64,000 bases of DNA from Antilocapra americana (Eukaryota > Chordata > Mammalia > Artiodactyla > Antilocapridae). The stretch lies in contig ML664161.1 of the NCBI GenBank assembly GCA_007570785.1, forward strand, positions 248,001 to 312,000, read 5' to 3'. The translations under genes were made by a program, and so were the position numbers. Below, in pieces: positions 34,271 to 46,290 of this stretch (its first letter is position 1; the number at the start of each line of letters is the position of its first letter). Under the pieces are notes generated by a model. The model was not told where the DNA came from. It was given only the letters and a program-made list of their open reading frames with translations, and made no database searches.

Positions 34271-36240
34271 GTTTAATTTACGGCTCAAATATTCAACTCT
34301 AAGCATTAAGTCTACTCTTTTTTTTTCTAATTTTCTTTACTTTATTGTGTTGGTTTTGCCATACAATGACATGAAACCGCCATGGGTATACATATGCTCC
34401 CCCTCCAGAATCCCCCTCCCTCCTCCCTCTTGATTCCCTCCCCCTGGGTCATGTCGGTGCACCAGCCCCGAGCATCAACCCTGGTCTGGCAATTGATTTC
34501 ACATATGATAATTAACATGTTTCAATGCCATTCTCCCATATCATCCCACCCTTGCCCTCTTCCACAGAGTCCACAAGTCTGTTCTATACATCTGCGCTTC
34601 TTTTGCTGTCTCGCATGCAGGGTTCTCGTTACCATCTTTCTAAATTCCATATATATGAGTTAGTATACTGTATTGTTGTTCTTCCTTCTGGCTTACTTCA
34701 CTCTGGATAATAGGCCCAAGGGACTTTCAAAAGTCCCCAATACCACAGTTCAAAATCATCAATTCTTCAGTACTCGGCCTTCTTTATGGTCCAACTCTCA
34801 CATCCATAAAAACTACTGGAAAAACCATATCTTTGACTATATAAGATCTTTGACAGCAAAGTAATGTCTCTGCTTTTTAATACACTGCCTAGGTATGTCA
34901 TAGCTTTTCTTCCAAGCAGCAAGGGTCTTTTAATCTCACTGCAGTTATGATCTGCAGTGAACTTGGAGCCCAAGAAAATACAGTTTGTCACTGTTTCCAT
35001 TGTTTCCCCATCTATTTCCATGAAGTGATGCAACCAGATGCCATGATCTCCGTTTTTTGAATGTTGAGTTTTACGTCAGCTTTTTCACTCTCCTTTTTCA
35101 CCTTCATCAAAAGGCTCTTTAGTTCTTCTTCACTTTCTGCCATAAGGGTGGTGTCATCCTCATATCTGAGGTTACTGATAATTCTCCCAGCAATTATCTT
35201 AATTGCTTCTTAATTCTTCCAGCAATTAATTCTTCCAGCTTGTGCTTCATCCAGCTGGGGCATTTTGCATGATGTATTCAGCATATAAGTTAAATAAGCA
35301 GGGTGACAATATATAACCTTGACGTACTACTTTCCCAATTTTGAACCAGTCTGTTGTTCCATGTCTGGTTGTAACTGTTGCTTCCTGACCTGCATACAGG
35401 TTTCTCAGGAGGCAGGCAAAGTGGTCTGGTATTCCCATCTCTTTAAGAATCTTCCACAGATTGTGATCCACACAATCAAAGTCTTTAACGTATTCAATGA
35501 AGCAGAAGTAGATGTTTTTCTGGAACTCTCTTGCTTTTTCTATGATAATAGATGTTGGCAATTTGATTTCTGGTACCTCTGCCTTTACTAAATCCAGCTA
35601 GAACATCTGGAAGTTCTTGGTTCAAATACTGTTGAAGCCTAGCTTTGAGAATTTTAAGCATTACTTTGCTAGCATGTGAAATGAGTTCAACTCTGCAGCA
35701 GTTTGAACATACTTTGGCATTGCCTTTTGGGGGGCTTGGAATGAAAATTGACCTTTTCCAATCCTGCGGCCACTGCTGAGTTTTCCAAATTTGCTGGCAT
35801 ATTGAGTGCAGCACTTTCACAGCATCGTTTTTGGATTTGAAATAGCTCAGTTGGAATTCCACACTTCCACTAGCTTTGTTCATAGTGATGCTTCCTAAGG
35901 CCCACTTGACTTTGCATTCCAGGATGTCTGGCTCTAGGTGAGTGATCACACCATCATTGTATTCTGGTCATGAAGATCTTGCTGGTATAGTTCTTGTGTG
36001 TTTTCTTGCCACCTCTGCTTAATATCTTCTGTTTCTGTTAGGTTCATACCGTATCTGTCCTTTATAGTGCCCATAATCTCTAAATTTCTTGAAGAGATCT
36101 CTAATCTTTCCCATTCTGTTTCTTTGTGTTGTTCACTTAAGAAGAGTTTCTGATCTCTCCTTGCTATTCTTTGGAACTCTGTACTCAAATAAGTATATCT
36201 TTCCTTTTCTACTTTTTCTTTTGCTTTTCTGGAGGAAATT

Positions 36241-38832
36241 GCTGAGCCATAATGGACTCTTTGAAACTCACAGGCAAAGTCTTAGTGACTGCTGCCTATC
36301 TGGTATAAAGATTACAGAAGGCATTTTCTTGCTGTTTTTCATTTTGGTGTGAACCTTTACCTTTAAAGATATAGGCAACAGAGCACTTTGACTATCTTTA
36401 TTCTTTAATGAATTTTTCTGAGATGAAGAAATCTCATCATTTCTATCATATTACAAAACATGTGCTACCCACAAAATCATTGTTGCTACCAGTGAATAGA
36501 TAGTTCCTCTATTTCTAGATACTCACAAGTGATTTCAGTCTCAACAGAGGTCTTTGTTGGGTAAGGAGACATTTTCTAGGGGTGAGTTCAGATTTGTTTT
36601 ATGTTGCTTCATATTTCCCTGTTCATATCACGGAGTATGTTCCCTCAAAACATAAAATTTTCTCGGGAAGGGATTTTTAAGAGATGTACATGGAATGTGG
36701 ACACTTGTCAGAAAAATGCTAGGGCGCAGCTGTAGTAAAATGTGACTTGAATGAAAATGTTTGAGGAGAAAAGGGATATAGGAGTTCACCTCTTAGGCAT
36801 AAATCATATCCTAGGGGACATATTTCCTTTGATAATATTAAAGCATGAATTTAGAAAATTCAATATTCTTTCTGAGCTAAAGCAGCATGTAGATTGTTGT
36901 AATCAATCTTAGGGCTTACTTCGTGTTTAGAACATATGGAGAGGTCATATGCATATTTGGATAATAATAGAATTTCAGGGTAATTTAACGATCCTCAGGG
37001 GCCTTTGTTAAAGGCTTTGAAAAGTAAGACAAAGTTTTGGTAAACTCCAGGAACATAACTATTTCAATACACTGTTGTGTTTTCCAGAAAAATAAAAGTA
37101 AATATTCTCCTGTCATAAAGGGAAACCAGTGTAAAGATTACAGGCTAGGGCCTGGCAAGTATATGCGGGTTATTAGAAACGGACTGTAAAGCAGAGTTTG
37201 CATAGCAGGGACAAGTGTTTGAAGTTCACATTCCATAATTACGTCTATCAAAAATGTATAGAGTTGTCATTTAATATTTACACAGATTTCTCCCATGATC
37301 ATTTAAGAATAAATTAGGCAACTGGGTACTTGGTTCCTGCTAACACTTTCATTGATCAGCTGTTAAATTGTTTTTCTTATTTAGTTTCTTAGCAAACAAA
37401 GGACAGTTGTTTACCTAATGTTGTTTTCTGCCTGCAGTGTCTGCAGGTGTCTTTTTCAAAACACTCTATGCTGGTACATAATAAGTGGATAGGAGTAGCC
37501 AGTTGCTTTGTTTGTAAGGCTTTCAGCATTAGTTTTTCCTGGGTATTATTTCACTTTTATTTGGAGACTCTTTAAAAATGCTCAGATAGTTGGAGATCTG
37601 GCAATAGGACTACATATTTCCCATTACAGATTTTACTGCATTTTAAGTTCTCTATTTCTACCTTGAGGCTGGTCAGAAAACAGGAAGAGGAAGATTCAGC
37701 ACATCTGTTTAAGGATTTATATCTGATTTTTACATGGAAGAGTTTACCTATTACTGAAATGATTTAACGATTCATTTTCTCTTTGTGTATAGGACGGTAT
37801 TAAAATGTAATCTATTTTCACTAGAACGATGTCAAAGAGAATCTCCCAAGATGATATGCAGCATTTTCTGTTTTTTGAACACACTTTAGTTCCCTATGCA
37901 AAATGAGACCTCGTAAAAATCAATCAGGATCTTCATCCTCTGCATTTGTGGTCCATTATTTTCAAGTGAGATTCCCAATGACATTCTTAGAACTGTTCTA
38001 AATTCTTCTATAAATGTATGTTTATTTTCCTAGGTTTTTGGACTATTAACAATACCTCTCACCTATTACCAATACAAGGGCTCAAAATAAGCTTTAAGTG
38101 GCTTGCTGTATTCTAATTCTGACTCAACTTGAAAGGGAATTAAGTATTGGGAGTTTCTGAATGGTGAGCATCATAGATGAATTAGTCAGATGGGAAGGCA
38201 GAGGGATGAAGCATGTAAGTATATTGGATAAGGGAAGGGATGTAGTTTAACTTATTTAGGGGGGATGTGGGAATGTAAAAGAGACACGTTTTCCACATAT
38301 ATTTATTTGCCTTAGTGACACGATTTAAAAAAGTAATTTTGTAATTTGAATTTACTTGGAAGCAGTCTCATACCAGTTAAAATACAGACCATTGAATGTT
38401 TGAGATTTTGGTTCTTTATTTTCATTCTAAGGTCTTTTTCAAATGAATAGTTTATGGTATAAGCTTAGGATTCGTGAACATAATAAGAAAAAGGTCTTGG
38501 TGAGCAATCTGTTTTTTGAAAAGTAAGCAGTTTTCTTAAGTGTATAATGCATTGCCCAATAGAGCAACTGTTACCCAGATAAGCAAATCATTTGCCTGAA
38601 TAAATTGTTTTCCACAACTTTGCTGAAGCAAATTGTAAACCATTTACTAGTTTATGGACTTATTTTCTAGGCAAGCATTACTGAAATAAACACCTAAGTT
38701 AGGTTGATGAAGATAGTCTAGGATCTAAGTCCTAATAGCTGAGTTATATTGAAACACATGGTCTCTCAACTATACAGAAATATAAACCTTTTTTTTTCCC
38801 CCAGTCATTAAAGGAGGTAATTGGTAACATTG
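36241..38832. other. Repeat-poor island, no gene recognised
   Basis: About 2.6 kb without any LINE, SINE, LTR or microsatellite I can see, in a window where such elements come every few hundred bases. No open frame of note after the BovB edge. Could hold conserved non-coding or regulatory DNA; this cannot be decided from one sequence. Confidence 0.5.
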
Positions 38833-39050
38833 TGGGGCTTCAAGCATTGCTCAATTGATGAAGAATCTTCCTGCAATGCAGGAGTCCTGAGTTTGATCCC
38901 TGGATCAGGAAGATCCCCTGGAGAAGGGCATGGCAACCCACTCTGATATTCTTGCCTGGAGAATTCCTTGAATAGACAGGCCCAGAGGGCTACAGCCTGT
39001 GGAGTTGCAAAGAGACACGACTGAAGTGACTAACAAATACACAGACATTT
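38833..39050 (+). mobile_element. Bov-tA SINE
   Basis: Sense head with gagtttgatccctgg B-box region near 38889, BovA core to about 39040. The weak repeat gtaaca(t/c)tg is found on both sides (about 38825 and 39051). Confidence 0.88.
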
Positions 39051-39280
39051 GTAACACTGGCCTTAGATTTATTGTAAATCAAAGGAGGACTCTGTATGCC
39101 ACATGACCAAGATCCTCTGGAATCTGATTTTACAGGAATTTTATCTATAACCATTGCAGCTTGGAGATACTGCAGTAAAGGATCACTAGCAGTAAAGCTA
39201 ATACCTCAATAAAGACAGTCACAGAATTTTTTTGTTTCCAGTGCATATCAAAGTTTTGCTTACAATATAACATAGTCTAG

Positions 39281-39511
39281 TGTGCTTCCCAGGTGGCACT
39301 AGTAGTAACGAACCTGCCTGCTACTGCAGGAGATATAAGAGACATGGGTTTGAACCCTGGGTTGGAAGATCCCATGAAGAAGGAAATGGCAACCCACTCC
39401 AGTATTCTTGCCTGGAGAATCCCGTGGACAGAGGAGCCTGGCGAGTTACACTCCATGGGGCTGCAAATAGTCTGACATGATTGAAGCTACTTAGCATGCA
39501 CTCATGCATGA
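39281..39511 (+). mobile_element. Bov-tA SINE
   Basis: Complete sense element with a 9-bp duplication atagtctag (39272-39280 and 39512-39520). The tail is a short degenerate gcatgcactcatgcatga stretch. Overlapping frames on both strands are spurious. Confidence 0.94.
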
Positions 39512-39849
39512 ATAGTCTAGAAAGTATGAAATAGCATTATTTCCAAAAATGGAAAAACAATATACATACCTCAATTTGAAAATAACGTTGTTTGAGAAAG
39601 GACACCTATAGGGTTACCATAAACCTTCAATTTGTAAGGAAAAAAGAAATCAGTTATCTGCAAAGTGCAATAAAGTATAGCACAGTAAAATGAAGTATGC
39701 TTGTGTAAAAATACACACATACCATACAGTAAAGAATTTAACGTTTCCCAAAGAGTTTTTAAATTCAATTCCCTGGAGGTAATCATTAATGCCTTGGAAT
39801 GTCCTGCCTGATAAAAAATTTCTTTTACTTGAGGACCTGGGGACACACC

Positions 39850-40205
39850 AGGTAGTCTAACAGTAGAATTTCTGGTAGCAGTTCTGGGTCATATGGTATC
39901 AGCTTGACCACTGGTGGGTCTGGACAATGAGGTCAGACATGTGGGGAGTTGATCATCTCAATGTGATGGAGCCCTAGTAAAGACTCTAGATATCATGTCT
40001 TAAGTGAGCTTCCCTGGGTGCTAAAACTACATGCATACTGTCACATACAGGTTGGTAGGAGGAAAAGACAACTGGAAACTCCATGTTTGGAATATTCTAT
40101 ATTTTGCACACGATTCCCTTTTCTTGGCTGATTTTAATCTGTATTCTTTTACTATAACAAACTATAATCATAACAGTTTTCAGTGAGTTCTGTGTACCTT
40201 CCCAA
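39850..40205 (+). mobile_element. Possible ancient LTR fragment
   Basis: The 3' part, ggctgattttaatctgtatt ... agttttcagtgagttctgtg (near 40126-40196), resembles the end of ERVL-type LTRs. The rest is too diverged to place. Confidence 0.4.
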
Positions 40206-40963
40206 AAAATTAGTTAAGCTAAAAATTTAGATATCACTGAATTTGCTATCCATGTCAAAGGTGATGGTGGTCTTATGGACTGTTCTATAACACTGAATAT
40301 GCATATTCACATATATTGATATATAATCTTGCCTTTCTCAATTCTGACATGTAAATCATATCGTATACTGTATAGCACATATATATATCAGGTATTCAAT
40401 CATGAATAGCTGGAAATTCAACTTTTATGATAGTCTTACAAAAGCTTTTATTTGAGAATGTTAAATATTCATTATTCATTCTTTTGTTTTCTACTTTGTA
40501 TTTTTACAATTAACTTAAATTATATAATATACTATATTACTGCTCTATTGAAATTATACATAAACTCCCATGTATTATATCTCCTTATTTTTAAAACTTT
40601 AAAGAATTTCCTCTCAATGTTTGTTATGAAAGGACTTGAATGATAAACTATTTATTTTATTAAAAACAAATACTAACTTGTTTAAATTCAAAGAAAAAAA
40701 AACTATGTCTGTGAATGATTTTATCTCTGTAAACTTTTATTTTTTTGCTTTTGCTGACTAGGAAAACTTTATATAATATCATAATTCCTTTTCTACTTTA
40801 CCTACCTGAGAAGTAAGAATTAAATTGAAGCTCAGTGTAAAAATCTAGTTTTAATTAGATAATTATGGTTGTTTTTTTAATTTCTATATTTATTAATATT
40901 ATTCTAAATGGAACAGATTATTACTTACTCACAGCAAATAATATACCAATTTTCCTGTGCCAT
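40206..40963. other. AT-rich sequence, nothing recognised
   Basis: No gene or repeat recognised. The frame at 40452-40643 is low-complexity. Confidence 0.4.
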
Positions 40964-41020
40964 AATTTCTTCCTTCCGTACTAAAGGAAGAAATTCTGAT
41001 CATTCTAATAGATCAGAATT
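40964..41020. repeat. Two overlapping perfect hairpins
   Basis: Hairpin 1: 12-bp arms aatttcttcctt (40964-40975) and aaggaagaaatt (40984-40995), 8-base loop. Hairpin 2: 10-bp arms aattctgatc (40992-41001) and gatcagaatt (41011-41020), 9-base loop. They share the AATT at 40992-40995, so only one can be fully extruded at a time. Confidence 0.9.
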
Positions 41021-41669
41021 ATAGGTAAGGAACGCTCCAAAAATGGATCTGTACATTTATTAGGATTGAAAGGCAGATGGTTTCTCCCTTTCCCATTCCA
41101 AATCTACTTAGAAATGTAATAAGAACGATCTTTGTTCTTGAAGCTTTGTAATATAAATAAATTTCTTCAATGGGGAGATAAGATTATAGTCTCCAGCTTT
41201 ATATCTCAGGCACCTGTGTCCCTTTGAAAACACAAATGTATGCCTCTGGAGGGGTATATCTTTTTGGCATTCTCATTGGCTAATCAGTCATAAATTAATT
41301 TTTAAGACCTGTCATTTAGCCGTGATCCCAAGTTTTAGTAAAATTTGCTCAGAGAGACTTAACTTTATGGAAACATAAAAATATTTCCTCTAAAACACTC
41401 AAACTGGCGACATCTCACTCCCCTCTGATATTTGACTAGATTTTCTTTTGTTACGATAATTATATAACTTAAGCTTTTGAATAGCAGTTTCCAAAAGGCA
41501 GTGACTAAACAAACCTTCAACAAAATGTCATCTATATGGCAAAATGAATTCTGAATTCACTCCACTCTAAATGTTTGTTACTCATATTAAAGATCTCAAA
41601 GAACCCAACAAGTTAATAGTGGGTATTGGTATTTGAAGCTTGCTTTCCTGCAATTCCACATTCTGTTGA
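41021..41669. other. Unassigned sequence
   Basis: No element or gene recognised before the old L1 3' end. Confidence 0.4.
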
Positions 41670-42239
41670 CTTCTGAAAATATTTTTAAAATTGAATTTTT
41701 AATTCTGAGATAACTGTAGATAGGCATGAAAGTATATGAAATATTACAGTGAAATCTGTTGTACTCTTTATCCAGTTTACCCCAAAAGTATCATCTTGTA
41801 AAACTGTAGTACAGCATGGTAACCAGGATATTAATGTTGATTTAGTCAAGACACAGAATAGTTTCATCTTTGTAAGAATCCTCAAACCACATTCAATTCC
41901 CTCCTGCCACACACCCTCCTTATCTCCTGGCATTAGTGTAATGTTACTTCTGTTTCTTCAGTATTGTCACTTCAAGGATGTTGTATAAACAGAATACTAT
42001 GGTAGGTAAATCCCTTGGAGTTCAGTTTTGTTTTTTTCTTTGTCTCAGAAGAATTTTCTATAGATTAATCAACATTGTTGTATGTATCAATAGTCAATTC
42101 CTTAATTCCTTTTAACTGTTATTTCATGATATGGATAAACCATAGTTTGTTTCACTGAGGTATTCACCCACTGAAGGACATTTTGTGCCTGTGATCAAGA
42201 CTAAGGAAATACACATTCATTTTCATGTTCCTGTGTATA

Positions 42240-42402
42240 CGTGTGTCCCACGTGGCGGGGATAGAACCCACCAGCCAACGCAAGTCAGGAAGATCCCCTG
42301 GAGGAGGGACTGGCAACCCACTCCAGTATTCTTGCCTGGGGAATCCCATGGACAGAGAAGCCTGGTGGGCTACAGTCCATGGGATCGCAGAAGTGTCGGG
42401 CA
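42240..42402 (+). mobile_element. Bov-tA SINE, head truncated
   Basis: Sense BovA core (aggaagatcccctggaggag, tccatgggatcgcagaagtg) with a degraded tRNA-like head, inside the old L1. Confidence 0.88.
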
Positions 42403-42444
42403 TGATTTTCCAATGAAACAATGGCTAATGATATTAAACATCTT

Positions 42445-42467
42445 TGTGTGTGTGTGTGTGTGTGTGT
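42445..42467. repeat. (TG)n microsatellite
   Basis: 23 bases of perfect TG in the old L1. Confidence 0.95.
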
Positions 42468-44152
42468 TCTTGTTTAAGACCTGTATATCCTCTGGTGAAA
42501 TGTCTCTTCATGTCTTTTCCTATCTTCTAGTTGGAAGGGTGATTTTTTTTTTAACTCTGTGTCTTAGAAGTGTTTAATATATTCTGTGGAATATATGCCA
42601 TAGAATATATGGTTTGCAAATGGTTTCCCCTACTCTGTAGCTTGTGTTGTCATATTTCAACAGGTCTTTTACAGAGCGAAAGTTCATAATTTTGATGAAG
42701 TCCAACTTATACATGACATTATTCATGAAAGAAAACATTGATAAGAACACTTGAAATAGTCATAAATTGTGGAGATCTTTCCTAATATTTTTGGTAAATG
42801 TTTTATAGCTTTACATTTTAGATTTACATCCATGATTTATTTTGCCTTACCATTTTTATAAGAAGTGAGACTTAGGTCAAAATTTCCCAACTTATTTTTG
42901 CCTATCTATGGATGTTCCTTTGTTCTAGAATCATTCATTGAAAACACTATCTTGCCTCCATTGAGCTGTTTTTTGTTCTTTGTCAAAGTCACTTGGACAT
43001 ATTTGTGTGGGTATATTTCTTAATTCTTCTGAAAACCCACACATTTGATTGCTGTAGGTATGTAATGCTTCTTAAAATTGGATGGATTGATTTTTCCAAC
43101 TCTATTCTGCTTTTTGAATATTATTTTAATGATGCTGGTTCTTCTGCCTGTCAATATAAATTTGTAATAATCTTGTCTATCTTTCCAAAATTTATTGCAG
43201 AGAATTTCATAGGAATCAGATTAATCATATATATCAGTTTAGGGACGAACTGACATTTTTAATATAATGTATTGTAATTCATGAACACAGTGCTTCTCTA
43301 TTATTAGATCTTTGATTATTTTTTAATCTGCATCTTGCAGTTTTCAACATTCAGGTTCTATACATGTTTTGCTAAATGTGCATCTAATTTTCTCATTCTT
43401 GAGCAATTATAAATAACATTATATTTTAAATTTTAGCATCAATATTTATTGCTAGTCTATAATAATGCAATTGATTTTTGTATGTTTATCTTGTATATTG
43501 CAAATATATGGAACTTTCTTAGTTTCAGGAGTTTTTGATAACTTGATTTTCTGTTTAGGTCATCACACTATCTGTAGATACTGTTTCATTTCTTCTTTCA
43601 GTTTGTATTTCACTTCTTTCTTCTTCTGCACTGCATAGAACTTCCAGGACTGAGATTGTAAATAGAGAACAAGTCTTGTACTCCTAAAATAAACCTCACT
43701 ATTTTCATGGTGTAAAACAATATCTGTACACATAATATATTTGAATTTTATTTTCTTATATTTCATAACAATTTTTATATTTATATTAGGGATATTAATC
43801 TGTAATTTTCTTTTTTAAACTATCTTTGTCTTATTTGGTATCAGGATAATACTAGATTCATTAGTGATTTCTGAAATGTCTCTTCCTCTTGTGATCTATA
43901 AATGAGGTTGTATAGTATTAGTCTTACTTCTTTAATGATTTAACCAAATTCCCTAATGAAGCTGTCTGGAGTTTTGTGTTTTGTTTTTTTTTTCCCCTTT
44001 TGGTAGTTTTATTATTATAAATTAATTTCCTTTAGTAAGTACAGGGTTATTCAAGTTATCTATATCATTTTAGGTAATCTGTGTTTGTTTTTATTTTGAA
44101 GACTTGGTCTATTTCACCTAAGCTGTGAAATTTACATATATAGAATTATTTG

Positions 44153-44374
44153 TGCGTGTGTGTATTCTCAGTGCTGTCTGACTCATTGTGACCCCATGGA
44201 CTGTAGGCCACTGGGCTCCTCTGTCCATGGAATTTTACAGTAAGAATGCTGGAATGGGTTGCCATTTCCTACTCCAGGGCATTCTCCTGACCCAGGGATT
44301 GAACACACATACATCGCCTGCATCTCCTGCACTGACAGGCATATTCTTTACCACTAAGCCACCTGGGCAGCTCC
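44153..44374 (-). mobile_element. Bov-tA SINE
   Basis: Antisense element in the L1, with agaattattt (from about 44142) and agaactgttta (from about 44375) as diverged flanking duplication. Confidence 0.88.
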
Positions 44375-45383
44375 AGAACTGTTTATATTGTTCCTTTAAT
44401 ATCATTTTGATGTCTATAGTGTCTTTGGAGATATCACCCCATTTCATTACTGCTAGTGGTAATTTCTTTCTTCTTTGAAGAATCGGTTCATTTTCTCCCC
44501 CTGCCTTTTTTTTTCCTACTTTTAATTTCATTGATTACTTTTGATTATTGTTTCCTTCTTTTCAAGGCCAGCATCTTCAAACCTCTTTCAGTTCCATCTT
44601 TATACTGCCGTTCCTCTGATCATATAAATAATTCATATCAGATTGAACTGCTCATTTGTATTATTTTTCCCCTACTTCTCATATTTTGCAACTCCACTGC
44701 TTGATGCATGAATATTAAAGACAGTAATTTATTTTTGATGGGATGCCCCTTCTATCATTATATAAAGTCCCTCTCTGTATCTGGTAATTTTCTTTGCTCT
44801 AAAGAGGTATCAGTGTAGGTATTCTTGCTTTCTTTGAATGAACATTTGCATGATACATCTTTTCCCTCCTTTTACTTTCAGCCTTTTTTTTTTTTTTTTT
44901 ACTATTTGAAGTGAATTTCTTGTAAGCAGTATATATAATATTTGGGGCATATTTTAAATCAATTTTGCTAATCTCTAAGTTGGTATATTTAGACTGTTTA
45001 CAGTTAACAGAAAATATTGTTTGTTGGGAATGTAAGTATAATTGTTTTTTTTATTTTTAATGAATATTTTGGTCCCTCTGTTCTGTGCCACCCCTTTCCC
45101 CACCTTCCTGTGGGTTCCCTTAACACTTTACAGAATGCCACTTCACTTGTAATGTGTTTTTAGTCTATCTCTTTTTACATTTTCTAGTGGTTTATTTATA
45201 GTTTTACAGTATATCAGATTTGATGGGAAATATTAAATTATACCAGACACAATGTGTGTTGTTGCGTTATGATACATTAAAATCTATTGTTGCTATTATT
45301 TTGGAGTTAAACCTTATCTCTTATCCTTTCTTTGCTTTTCATTTTACAATAAAATTATCTCAAATATTTATTCTAACACTTTA

Positions 45384-45498
45384 TTTTTTTTTTTGGAATA
45401 TTACTCAGCCTTTATTTTTATTTTTTTTAAATTTTCTTTACTTTATTGTGTTGGTTTTGCCATACACTGACATGAATCTGCCATGAGTATATATATGT
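45384..45498 (-). mobile_element. 115-bp young L1 3' end with ~16-nt 3' transduction
   Basis: Bounded by a perfect 14-bp duplication attctaacacttta (45370-45383 and 45499-45512). On the minus strand: last ~55 bp of L1, an A-rich tract containing AATAAA (45411-45416), then ggctgagtaatattcc (45410-45395), then a second poly(A) of 11 bases. The 16 extra bases are not L1 3' end; they resemble antisense L1 body, i.e. the source flank. Confidence 0.85.
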
Positions 45499-45512
45499 AT
45501 TCTAACACTTTA

Positions 45513-46279
45513 AAACTAAGTCAGACATTGCTATAATTTTTGCTCCAACCAGTAGGGAAAATTTAGAAAGCTCAAAAGAAGGAATATCTATTTACCTATC
45601 CTTACTTTTTTTTTTCTTATTGTACTTTATTCCTTTTTGATGTTCCAAGTTTCCTGAGTTTCCTGGCAACACATTTTCATTATCTGAAATATATTGATTT
45701 AATTTTCATTCCTGAAGGATATTTTAAATTGATAGAGAACCCTGGGTTGCTATTTCTTTTCTTTAAGGGCTGGAAAAATGATGTATTACTTCCTTCTAGT
45801 CTCCATGGTTTCTAATGAGAAATTTGTTTTCGTTTGAATCTTTTCCCTAATAGATGAGGTTTTCTCTCTCACTGCTTTCAACTTTAGTTTGCTTTCTCTT
45901 TAGTTTGCAGCTCTCTCAGACATCAGCAGAGAATGGGTAGAGGGAAGGTGAATTGCAAATCTGCATTATAACTTTGTGAAGGGTGGAAATCTTGCTTCTC
46001 AGTCTTTGGTGGCATGGGTTCAAGTGGGGCCATTATTTCCTGTGCTGTTTGTCTGCAATTCAGCAGTTGTCTACAAGACTTCTGTCTTTCTAGGCTTTCC
46101 CTTTCCTGGCCAAAGCTAAAGAAAGCAGGGATTCTGAAGGGTTTTTACTATCTGCTCCCATTAGTCACTTCTCCATTGCTAGTTCCTTTAATATCAAGTC
46201 TGGGAGTCATGTGGTAAAAACAATACATAAGATATACACCAGTGTGGCTTTCATTGGTTTGCAAAGTCCTTAGGCAATC
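45513..46279 (-). mobile_element. Possible further old L1 (5'-ward part)
   Basis: The stretch around 45740-45900 (tctagtctccatggtttctaatgagaaat) and 46010-46260 resembles 5'-ward parts of old L1-type elements in antisense. Order and orientation fit the L1 to the left. Identification is weak. Confidence 0.4.
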
Positions 46280-46290
46280 TAGTCTTTCCT

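Larger units (their letters stand above)
33453..34715 (-). mobile_element. Young L1 3' end with exon-bearing 3' transduction
   Basis: A 13-bp target duplication ccaagggactttc (33440-33452 and 34716-34728) within BovB encloses the whole block. On the minus strand: ~390 bp of L1 3' UTR (34715 to ~34333), its A-tract (~34328-34318), ~830 bp of non-L1 DNA, then a poly(A)-rich tail (33474-33453). The non-L1 part has two AATAAA signals just before the tail and an exon-like open frame. This is a 3' transduction from a source L1 that lay, probably, in an intron in gene sense. Confidence 0.93.
33116..36226 (-). mobile_element. BovB LINE, antisense, with target duplication
   Basis: A 14-bp duplication ttctggaggaaatt (33102-33115 and 36227-36240) marks the insertion; a few T/C bases may be shared with BovB. 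The BovB body is 33116-33452 plus 34716-36226, because an L1 with transduced tail lies between. Minus-strand frame pieces: 34767-35033, 35247-35561, 35494-35949, 35946-36188. The catalytic box reads YEDD (35153-35164) instead of YADD. A local tandem duplication lies at about 35195-35240. Dead copy. Confidence 0.95.
41670..45369 (-). mobile_element. Long old L1, antisense, repeatedly interrupted
   Basis: Starts with an old 3' UTR (tatccagtttaccccaaaag near 41770, gtaaaactgtagtacagcat), runs through ORF2 C-terminal and reverse transcriptase regions (for example 42590-43560 and 43780-44150), and reaches an endonuclease-region-like block near 44720-44960. Frames are destroyed throughout. Interrupted by two Bov-tA SINEs; the GT tract at 42445-42467 lies inside. 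The right limit is uncertain. Confidence 0.72.

Noticed and set aside
37421..37460. A 9-base microexon between a good-looking acceptor (tttctgcctgcag) and a weak donor
   Set aside because: A single chance pair of splice-like motifs with no other exon support in the region.
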